From: Cellvibrionales bacterium UBA3090
GTDB taxonomy: Bacteria > Pseudomonadota > Gammaproteobacteria > Pseudomonadales > Porticoccaceae
Assembly: GCA_002367235.1 (NCBI GenBank)
Contig: DFBC01000018.1
Span: 1-16,054, forward strand
DNA: 16,054 nt
Direction of reading: 5' to 3'
Both the position numbers and the translations under genes were made by a program. Below, one piece after another: positions 1 to 6,405 of this stretch. Position 1 is the first letter of the stretch; each line of letters begins with the position of its first letter. The notes below the pieces were generated by a model. That model saw only the letters and a program-made list of their open reading frames with translations, ran no database searches and was not told the DNA's origin.

Positions 1-1
1 T

Positions 2-898
2 CAAATAGACATCGTCGTGGCCACTGATGTTGCAGCTCGAGGCCTTGATGTTGAACGCATCAGTCACGTGGTGAACTACGACATCCCTTACGACAACGAA
101 GCCTATGTACACCGTATTGGCCGTACTGGCCGTGCGGGTCGCGAAGGACAAGCTATTCTCTTCGTTGCACCCAAAGAAAGCCGGCTACTTCGCTCTATTG
201 AACAGTCTACCCGCCAGAAAATCACTGTCATGGAGCTGCCCACTGGCGCACAGGTCAGCGATCAACGCGTACAGCAGTTTCAGAGCCGCATTCTGGAAGA
301 CATCGAAACAGGCAAACTGGATCAATTCCGAGGCTTACTGGAAAAGCTTGCCGAAGATAACGGTGTTTCGATGACCGACATTGCCGCGGCACTCACTTAC
401 CAGATGCAACAGGAAAGACCTTTATTCCCTAAACTTGCCCCACTGGAAACGGGTGGCAGGGGCAGAGATAGATCAGAGCGCAGGGATAGACCTGAACGTG
501 GTGATAAGCGCGAGAGAGGCGGAAGAAAAGAACAAGCTAGCCGTCCACGCCGCGACAACAAACACCTCGACGACATTGAAATGGTTACCTACCGAATGGA
601 AGTGGGCAAAAATCATGGCGTGATGCCGAAGGACATTGTTGGCGCCATTGCCAATGAAGCCGGCATCGAAAGCAAAAATATTGGCCGCATTAAACTGGAC
701 GACGATCATAGCACCGTGGATCTTCCCGAGGGGATGCCGAAGGAAATTTTCAATCACCTGAGAAACAAGGTCCGAGTTTGCCAACAACCGATGAAGCTCA
801 GCCTTGTCGAGGCCGGCAATCCAAAAAAACGCTCTACCGAGAGTAAGCCTCGTGGTAAAAAACCTGCCACTCCACGCAAGAGCAGCCGCAGCAAATAA
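2..898 (+). CDS. deaD: DEAD-box ATP-dependent RNA helicase DeaD/CsdA, C-terminal part (5' truncated by window edge)
   Basis: The reading frame is open from base 2 and continues off the left edge, so this is the last 298 residues of a longer helicase; the in-frame GTG at 17 is internal and not a start. Visible are helicase motif V (ATDVAARGLD, fragment residues 7-16) and motif VI (HRIGRTGRAGRE, from about residue 37), the end of the RecA2 domain. A helical stretch follows, then a linker rich in Arg, Asp and Glu (about residues 150-188), a DbpA/CsdA-type RNA-binding RRM fold (about 192-270, with VTYRMEVGKNHGV) and a basic Lys/Arg/Ser tail. This order is that of DeaD/CsdA, the cytoplasmic helicase that unwinds RNA during ribosome assembly and cold adaptation. 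The RRM and the long basic extension favour DeaD over RhlB or RhlE. A terminator hairpin follows 27 bases after the stop. Confidence 0.93.
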   Translation, partial: QIDIVVATDVAARGLDVERISHVVNYDIPYDNEAYVHRIGRTGRAGREGQAILFVAPKESRLLRSIEQSTRQKITVMELPTGAQVSDQRVQQFQSRILEDIETGKLDQFRGLLEKLAEDNGVSMTDIAAALTYQMQQERPLFPKLAPLETGGRGRDRSERRDRPERGDKRERGGRKEQASRPRRDNKHLDDIEMVTYRMEVGKNHGVMPKDIVGAIANEAGIESKNIGRIKLDDDHSTVDLPEGMPKEIFNHLRNKVRVCQQPMKLSLVEAGNPKKRSTESKPRGKKPATPRKSSRSK

Positions 899-925
899 TC
901 CAATCCAATTAGATTAAATGGAAAC

Positions 926-955
926 GAATCAGGGGGCAATTTAGCCCCCTGATTC
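926..955. terminator. Bidirectional intrinsic terminator between convergent deaD and the DUF4864 gene
   Basis: A perfect 12-bp inverted repeat (GAATCAGGGGGC at 926-937, GCCCCCTGATTC at 944-955) encloses a 6-base loop, AATTTA. It lies between the 3' ends of two genes that face each other, where a shared terminator is expected. The T-run is modest on both strands, so efficiency is uncertain although the stem is very stable. Confidence 0.8.
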
Positions 956-972
956 ACGTTACACAGACCCCA

Positions 973-1422
973 TTAAGCCGACGTTCCCTGATAGGGATAC
1001 ATAAGAACATTAGACACTTTCCAGCTTTGGTCTTGCTGCTGATTCAGGGTATAGATCACCTGCCATAACTGACGCGTTGCATCTGAAATGATCAACTCTT
1101 GATAGACCTCACCTTCAGACAACATACTTCTACCAAAAAAATAGGATGCCGGCCGATAAAGTGGCTCATAGCCGCTTTTTACCATGTTGATAAAAATATC
1201 AACGGTGGGAAACGCCTGCTTCACATTGGGTGCCGCGAATGCATATGCCGCATTATAATCGTCTGATTTAAACGCTAAAATCTGACCATCAATAACCAAT
1301 TGAATCGCCTTTAAATCAGCCTCGGCCACAACCGATTCAGCCAAAACCTGAGGGCTTACAACAAGCAACAACCAGACTGCCACCACGGCACAACCCATTT
1401 TATTTCTCGCATTGCCTCTCAT
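973..1422 (-). CDS. Small secreted protein with DUF4864-like domain, function unknown
   Basis: 149 residues. The N-terminus is a Sec signal peptide: a basic start (MRGNARNK), a hydrophobic core about residues 10-25, and a likely cleavage after VLA at residue 28. The mature part is a single small domain matching my recollection of DUF4864: a start like 'I..QI.AF...D...AYAFAAP', a middle 'F..MVKSGYEPLYRP', then 'Y.L.QQ..QSWKVSNVLMYPY' at the end. Proteins of this family are exported and have no established role, so no function is assigned. The chosen ATG has GAG five bases upstream (within TTAGAGAT); an internal ATG (residue 9) would also leave a workable signal peptide. It stands alone, convergent with deaD, and about 400 bases downstream of aceF on the same strand. 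Confidence 0.75.
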   Translation of the reverse strand: MRGNARNKMGCAVVAVWLLLVVSPQVLAESVVAEADLKAIQLVIDGQILAFKSDDYNAAYAFAAPNVKQAFPTVDIFINMVKSGYEPLYRPASYFFGRSMLSEGEVYQELIISDATRQLWQVIYTLNQQQDQSWKVSNVLMYPYQGTSA

Positions 1423-1824
1423 ATCTCTAACCTACGCTAATTACCGACCTAAGTTACTTAACTGCTTACCGCTAAAAAGAGCACCTGTTTATTCATATAT
1501 AGACGTATAGACTTAGGCACGGCAAGCTGCAGAATGGTTCCTTATGCCCACCGCAAGCAAAAGCTATTAAAGAATGCTCCCAATAGAACAAAAGGTGATA
1601 TTGATAGCCGCCTGTTAGCGCCCCGACAAGAGCTGCCGAACAAGACCTAGAGAATTTGTTGTGAGCAGAAAATAAAAAAGCCCATAACACCCGGCAGAAG
1701 CAAACCCGCTATTAAAAACCGGCTTACTTCCTCAGGAATTGAAAAGTGTGGCGTCACAGGACAAACGGGCCGATGACTTAAACTCAGCGTTAAAATGAGC
1801 GCCAAGCCCTACGCTAAACGGCGC
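1423..1824. other. 402-base intergenic stretch, no convincing gene
   Basis: This lies between the 3' end of aceF and the DUF4864 gene, both minus strand. The one open frame of moderate length (1493-1690, minus, 65 codons) is Cys/Phe-rich, has no recognisable domain and is probably chance. Possible transcript ends for aceEF are a 6-bp inverted repeat (AGCGCC 1798-1803, GGCGCT 1820-1825) overlapping the aceF stop codon, and a minus-strand GGGCTTTTTTATTTT at about 1669-1683; neither makes a clean terminator. A short palindrome, TAAGTTACTTA, lies around 1451-1461 upstream of the DUF4864 gene. No clear sigma70 promoter was found. Confidence 0.4.
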
Positions 1825-3480
1825 TTATAACGCCAGCCGCCTCGTATCACTTAGCTCACTAACCAGGAAGGTAAAAAATCGACCGCAAACCGCGCCGTTT
1901 ATAACACGATGGTCATAGGACACACTAAGCGGCAACATCATGCGTGGCATGAACTCGGAACCATTCCAAACAGGCTTCACCTGGGATTTGGAAACGCCCA
2001 GTATTGCGACCTCAGGGGTATTCACGATAGGCGTAAAACCATTGCCACCAATAGCGCCCAGACTCGATATGGTGAAACAGCCCCCTTGCATTTCAGCGGA
2101 GGACAGCTTGCCATCGCGCGCTTTAATCGCCATGTCATTGACCTCGCTGGCCAGTTGCCACAAACCCTTGGTATCCACATCGCGGATTACCGGCACCACC
2201 AGCCCGCGAGGGGTATCCACCGCGATACCGATGTGTACATATTTTTTTTGTATAAAACTCTCACCATCGCTGGTGATAGAGCGATTGAATTCAGGATTAG
2301 CCACCAGCGCATTAGCACAGGCCTTTAGCAGAAATGGCAGGGGGGTCAAACGAGTCCCACGCTTTTCTGCCTCAGCCTTCAGGGACTTCCTAAACTCCTC
2401 GAGATCAGTAATATCGGCCTCATCGAATTGGGTGACATGAGGAACATTAAGCCAGCTGCGCTGCATGTTTTGGGAGGTCAACTTTTGTATCTTGTTTAGT
2501 GAAATCGTTTCAATCTCGCCAAACTTGCTGAAATCTACATCTTGCACAACGGGAATGCCCGAGCCCACAGCGGCCCCTTTAGGACTCGACTCAGCTGTTG
2601 CTACTGCATTCTTAACATACGCATGAAGATCTTCTTTGAGAATACGCCCCCTGGGCCCCGTGCCCGACACCTTACTCAGATCGACACCTAACTCCCTTGC
2701 CAGAGCCCGGGATGCAGGGCCGGCATAAACGTCAGAACCCACATTGAGATCCACCGATTGTGCCAATTCAACGGTACTTTCAACCACCTCTGGCGACACT
2801 GAATCAGGCGTACTGGTTGATGATGAGGACACGTCAGAGACTGGTTCTGCGACAGGCGCATCAAGCTGAGCCTCAACTGCACCCAGCATCCGAGCGATGC
2901 CATCGCCAGTGACAATCTTATCGCCCTCTTTGACCAGGACTTCCAATACTTCACCCTCGAAAGGGGCAGGGATGTCCATTGTCGCCTTATCACCCTCCAC
3001 CACCAAAAGGCTATCGCCTTCTGAAAGACGATCGCCCACCGAGACCACGACTTCTAATACTTCGACGGCATCAGTGGTACCGATATCCGGCAAATTGACT
3101 GCCTGCTCAACAGCCGCGCCAGCAGGTGGCAAGTCGACTTCAGGCTCAGGTTTGCTGCTTTCAGTATCAGAACCCACATCTTCCAAAGGTGCGTCTTGAG
3201 CAACCTCTTGAGGAACCTCCGCCGCAGTCTCGGATTCACCGTCAGCCAGTTCGAGTTCAATAATCTCTGAACCCTCACTAACGGTATCCCCTTCCTTTAC
3301 GATCACGGACTTTACGATCCCGCTTTTCGGACTGGGGACATCCATCGTGGCTTTATCTGATTCCAGCACAATCAAAGATTGCTCTAGCTCTACAACATCA
3401 CCAGGAGCCACACATAACTCGATGACTTCCACTGTCTCGGCTCCGCCGAGGTCGGGTACTTGGATAATTTCAGTGGTCAC
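1825..3480 (-). CDS. aceF: Pyruvate dehydrogenase complex E2, dihydrolipoamide acetyltransferase
   Basis: 551 residues; transfers acetyl groups from the lipoyl arm to CoA and forms the structural core of the cytoplasmic pyruvate dehydrogenase complex. Domain order: lipoyl domain 1 (about 1-77, lipoyl Lys43 in ESDKATMD), acidic Pro/Glu linker, lipoyl domain 2 (about 125-200, Lys165 in EGDKATMD), Ser/Pro/Val-rich linker, peripheral subunit-binding domain (about 251-290, YAGPASRALARELGV), linker, and catalytic acyltransferase domain (about 320-551). The catalytic motif is SYDHRVINGA with His524 and Asn528. E. coli has Asp at that place, but Asn is what I recall for the Azotobacter/Pseudomonas enzyme, so this is lineage-typical and not inactivating. 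E. coli has three lipoyl domains, this one two. The start is GTG, 14 bases after the aceE stop with a weak GAGA upstream, so translation is probably coupled to aceE. lpd (E3) is not in the window. Confidence 0.96.
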   Translation of the reverse strand: MTTEIIQVPDLGGAETVEVIELCVAPGDVVELEQSLIVLESDKATMDVPSPKSGIVKSVIVKEGDTVSEGSEIIELELADGESETAAEVPQEVAQDAPLEDVGSDTESSKPEPEVDLPPAGAAVEQAVNLPDIGTTDAVEVLEVVVSVGDRLSEGDSLLVVEGDKATMDIPAPFEGEVLEVLVKEGDKIVTGDGIARMLGAVEAQLDAPVAEPVSDVSSSSTSTPDSVSPEVVESTVELAQSVDLNVGSDVYAGPASRALARELGVDLSKVSGTGPRGRILKEDLHAYVKNAVATAESSPKGAAVGSGIPVVQDVDFSKFGEIETISLNKIQKLTSQNMQRSWLNVPHVTQFDEADITDLEEFRKSLKAEAEKRGTRLTPLPFLLKACANALVANPEFNRSITSDGESFIQKKYVHIGIAVDTPRGLVVPVIRDVDTKGLWQLASEVNDMAIKARDGKLSSAEMQGGCFTISSLGAIGGNGFTPIVNTPEVAILGVSKSQVKPVWNGSEFMPRMMLPLSVSYDHRVINGAVCGRFFTFLVSELSDTRRLAL

Positions 3481-3494
3481 TATTTATTCTCGTC

Positions 3495-6155
3495 TCAACA
3501 ATACAGCGGATTAGTTTTTTCCGGGCTTAATCCAAAATCGGCAATTGCCTTGGACACCACAGACTTCTCGATCTTGCCCTGGTCTGCCAAGGACTTTAGA
3601 GCGGCTACAACCACAAAATAGCGATTCACTTCAAAAAAGTGGCGGAGGTTTTCCCGGCTATCGCTTCGGCCAAAACCATCGGTTCCCAGAACATGGTAAT
3701 CGGATGGGATATAACCCCTTAACTGTTCAGAGTAGGTTTTAACGTAGTCAGTGGCCACCACCACCGGCCCCTGACGGCCGGTCAGCAACTCAGTGATATA
3801 GGGAATTTTTGGTTCAGCTTCTGGGTGCAGCATATTCCAACGATCGACGCTCTGGCCGTCACGGGCAAGCTGATTGATACTGGTTAAACTCCAGATATCC
3901 GCCGACACATCATATTTTTCTTTAAGGATGACCGATGCGGCACGCACTTCATTGAGAATGCTTCCCGCGCCCATCAACTGGACTTTAAGGTCAGCATCAC
4001 CGCCCTCTTCAAACAGGTACATGCCCTTAATAATTCCTTCCTCAACACCGTCCACTTCCGGCATTGCAGGCTGCTGATAGTTTTCGTTCATGGTGGTGAG
4101 GTAATAAAAACAGTTTTCCTGCTCTTCAAACATCACCTTCAGACCATTTTGAACAATGACCACCACTTCGTAGGCATAGGCTGGATCATAAGTTCTACAA
4201 TTGGGTATGGTATTAGCCAACAAATGGCTATGCCCATCCTGGTGCTGAAGCCCCTCGCCATTGAGAGTCGTTCTGCCAGCGGTCGCCCCAATTAAAAAGC
4301 CCCGCGCTTGCATATCACCAGCGGCCCAAGCCAAATCACCGATTCGCTGAAAACCAAACATGGAATAGTAGATATACACAGGAATCATTGGGAAATGGTT
4401 GTTGCTATAGGACGTGGCTAACGCCATCCAAGCAGACATCGCTCCGGCTTCACTGATACCTTCTTCGAGAATTTGCCCTTTCTTGTCCTCTTTGTAATAC
4501 ATGATCTGATCATGATCTTGAGGCACATATTTTTGTCCGGCTGACGAGTAAATGCCCAGTTGACGGAACATGCCTTCCATGCCAAATGTACGCGCTTCAT
4601 CAGGCACGATGGGCACCACACGCTTACCTATGCTTTTATCTTTAAGCAGCATGCCCAACTGTCGAACAAACGCCATGGTGGTCGAGATTTTACGCTCCCC
4701 ACTGCTTTCCAGCAGCTTGCCAAAATTCGACAGCGGCATGATTTCAAGTGGCTCAAAACTAGCGCGACGGGAAGGCAACGGCCCACCCAAAGATGACCTG
4801 CGCTTATTCATATAAGCCATTTCCGGACTATCTTCAGGTGGACGGTAATACGGCACTTCGGCAAGCTGATCATCGGCCACAGGAATACCGAAACGATCCC
4901 TAAAATGCTTAAGACTTTCTAAATCAAGCTTCTTGATGGAGTGGGTATCATTAGCTGCCTCACCGGCACCCAACCCCATACCATAGCCCTTCACTGTTTT
5001 AGCCAGAATAACGGTAGGCTGGCCTTTGTGCGCCATAGCTTCTGCGTATGCGGCATAAACCTTATAGGGGTCATGACCTCCCCGATTAAGGTACATGATG
5101 TCCTTATCACTTAAATCGGCAACCAACTCTTTCAGCTCGGGAGATGAACCAAAGAAATGCTCCCTCGTATAAGCACCACCATTGTGCTTATAGTTTTGAT
5201 AATCGCCATCACAGGCTTCGTCCATGCGCTTCTGCAGCAATCCATTCTTATCTTTTGCCAGTAATGGATCCCACAAACGTCCCCACACCACCTTGATGAC
5301 ATTCCAGCCAGCGCCACGAAATACACCTTCGAGCTCCTGGATAATTTTTCCGTTGCCACGCACAGGGCCATCCAGTCGCTGCAGGTTACAGTTCACCACA
5401 AAGACGAGGTTTTCAAGATTTTCACGGCCCGCAAGGGAAATAGCGCCCAATGTTTCTGGCTCATCGCACTCACCGTCGCCCAAGAAGGCCCAAACTTTAC
5501 GATCACCCCTAGGCACTAATTCACGGGCGGAAAGATAGCGCATTACGTGAGCCTGATAGATTGCCTGTAGAGGACCCAAGCCCATAGATACAGTAGGAAA
5601 CTGCCAGTAGTCTGGCATCAGCCAAGGGTGGGGATAAGAAGAAAGCCCTTTACCACCCACTTCTCGACGGTAATTATCCAAATCTTCTTCGTCAAAACGG
5701 CGCTCAAGATAAGAGCGGGCATAAATGCCCGGTGCACTATGACCTTGAAAATAAATTAAATCACCACGAGTGTCACCCTCGTCGCCGCGAAAGAAATAAT
5801 TAAAACCAATGTCATAAAGTGTGGCAGAAGATGCAAAGGACGCGATGTGACCACCGATACCTTCGTCCGGGTCTTTATTCGCCCTCATAACCATAGCCAG
5901 CGCATTCCAGCGAATGATGGAACGGATGCGCCGCTCCATGAACAAATCGCCTGGCATACGTTTTTCGCGGGTGGGAGGTATGGTGTTTCGGTAGGGAGAG
6001 GTGATGGCATTTGGCATACCGACTCCGGTAGCCGTTGCCCGATCCAGCAACTTCTGCAACAGAAATGCCGTTCTCGCTTCCCCTTGATACTTTAATACAG
6101 AATCCAGCGACTCAAGCCATTCTTCGGTTTCCACGGGATCCGTATCTTTATGCAT
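3495..6155 (-). CDS. aceE: Pyruvate dehydrogenase E1 component, homodimeric type
   Basis: 886 residues, close to the E. coli length of 887. It decarboxylates pyruvate with thiamine diphosphate and reductively acetylates the lipoyl groups of AceF. The thiamine-binding motif is plain: GDG at 226-228 followed by the NCN segment at 255-257. Active-site residues known from E. coli AceE align: His103 (GGHIASF), His139 (FQGHSAPG), His405 (NDTHSIKK), Glu569 (EGISEAGA) and the segment GLQHQDGHSH. The C-terminal domain carries DGFGRSDSRENLRHFFEV, very close to E. coli. The ATG start is preceded by AGAGGG about 8 bases upstream. It is the first gene of an aceE-aceF operon, with a promoter about 110 bases upstream that overlaps a candidate GntR-type operator. 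No pdhR-like gene lies next to it in this window. Confidence 0.97.
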   Translation of the reverse strand: MHKDTDPVETEEWLESLDSVLKYQGEARTAFLLQKLLDRATATGVGMPNAITSPYRNTIPPTREKRMPGDLFMERRIRSIIRWNALAMVMRANKDPDEGIGGHIASFASSATLYDIGFNYFFRGDEGDTRGDLIYFQGHSAPGIYARSYLERRFDEEDLDNYRREVGGKGLSSYPHPWLMPDYWQFPTVSMGLGPLQAIYQAHVMRYLSARELVPRGDRKVWAFLGDGECDEPETLGAISLAGRENLENLVFVVNCNLQRLDGPVRGNGKIIQELEGVFRGAGWNVIKVVWGRLWDPLLAKDKNGLLQKRMDEACDGDYQNYKHNGGAYTREHFFGSSPELKELVADLSDKDIMYLNRGGHDPYKVYAAYAEAMAHKGQPTVILAKTVKGYGMGLGAGEAANDTHSIKKLDLESLKHFRDRFGIPVADDQLAEVPYYRPPEDSPEMAYMNKRRSSLGGPLPSRRASFEPLEIMPLSNFGKLLESSGERKISTTMAFVRQLGMLLKDKSIGKRVVPIVPDEARTFGMEGMFRQLGIYSSAGQKYVPQDHDQIMYYKEDKKGQILEEGISEAGAMSAWMALATSYSNNHFPMIPVYIYYSMFGFQRIGDLAWAAGDMQARGFLIGATAGRTTLNGEGLQHQDGHSHLLANTIPNCRTYDPAYAYEVVVIVQNGLKVMFEEQENCFYYLTTMNENYQQPAMPEVDGVEEGIIKGMYLFEEGGDADLKVQLMGAGSILNEVRAASVILKEKYDVSADIWSLTSINQLARDGQSVDRWNMLHPEAEPKIPYITELLTGRQGPVVVATDYVKTYSEQLRGYIPSDYHVLGTDGFGRSDSRENLRHFFEVNRYFVVVAALKSLADQGKIEKSVVSKAIADFGLSPEKTNPLYC

Positions 6156-6265
6156 ACCCTATACCCTCTAATACTTATTTTTAGTTATCTACAAGGAGCC
6201 ACTCGAGAAGTATAGATCATCCCTAGGATTACGATTTTTACACACGGAGGCCCCAGCTACAGGTT

Positions 6266-6278
6266 GTAGTATAACTAC
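6266..6278. promoter_or_regulatory. Candidate GntR/FadR-subfamily (PdhR-like) operator over the aceEF -10 box
   Basis: The palindrome GTAGT-ATA-ACTAC has perfect 5-bp arms. Its core TAGTATAACTA (6267-6277) fits the pattern TNGTNNNACNA described for FadR-subfamily GntR regulators, to which PdhR of E. coli belongs. It does not match the E. coli PdhR box with GGT/ACC arms, so another regulator of this subfamily is possible. The position over the -10 hexamer suggests repression. Confidence 0.45.
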
Positions 6279-6297
6279 ACAAATACTGTAACTTCAA
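6268..6297 (-). promoter_or_regulatory. Sigma70 promoter for aceEF
   Basis: On the minus strand, TTGAAG (-35, 6297-6292) is followed after 18 bases by TATACT (-10, 6273-6268, five of six matches to consensus). A transcript would begin near 6261, giving a leader of about 105 bases before the aceE ATG. It is the best promoter match seen in the 250-base gap, and its -10 box lies inside an inverted repeat, as expected for a repressed promoter. Assignment is from sequence alone. Confidence 0.55.
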
Positions 6298-6353
6298 CCA
6301 AAAAACCACTGAAATATTCTTTAATTTTTACATAAACCACCACATATAAATTA

Positions 6354-6366
6354 TAAGTATTTGATT
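6354..6366 (-). promoter_or_regulatory. Possible IHF site in AT-rich DNA upstream of aceEF
   Basis: Read on the minus strand, AATCAAATACTTA matches the IHF consensus WATCAANNNNTTR at every defined base. It lies about 60 bases upstream of the proposed -35 box, in a strongly AT-rich run (about 6300-6415). That run also holds an all-AT hairpin, TATATTTT (6381-6388) with AAAATATA (6392-6399), too weak to be a convincing terminator for the protease gene upstream. Chance matches are more likely in such DNA. Confidence 0.3.
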
Positions 6367-6405
6367 AACAGTAGTTTATTTATATTTTTCTAAAATATAG
6401 TTTTA

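Noticed and set aside
17..898. GTG at 17 as a real start giving a short stand-alone protein
   Set aside because: The frame continues upstream to the window edge with helicase sequence (QIDIVVATD), so the gene is truncated by the window, not by nature.
1569..1640. Possible integron attC-like core around GCCTGTTAGCGCC
   Set aside because: GTTAGCG does not satisfy the GTTRRRY core, no paired RYYYAAC site was found at a suitable distance, and there is no integrase.
1493..1690. 65-codon minus-strand open frame in the gap after aceF
   Set aside because: Composition is unlike a real protein, no domain or good ribosome binding site is visible, and an open frame of this length is expected by chance in 400 bases.
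1888..1920. Asn instead of Asp in the AceF DHRxxDG motif (DHRVINGA), at first sight an inactivating change
   Set aside because: Asn at this position is what I recall for the Azotobacter/Pseudomonas E2p, where it is a catalytic residue; it is lineage-typical.
2060..3460. Several open frames of about 75-170 codons opposite or overlapping aceF
   Set aside because: They are shadows of the aceF reading frame; aceF shows full domain structure and known motifs throughout.
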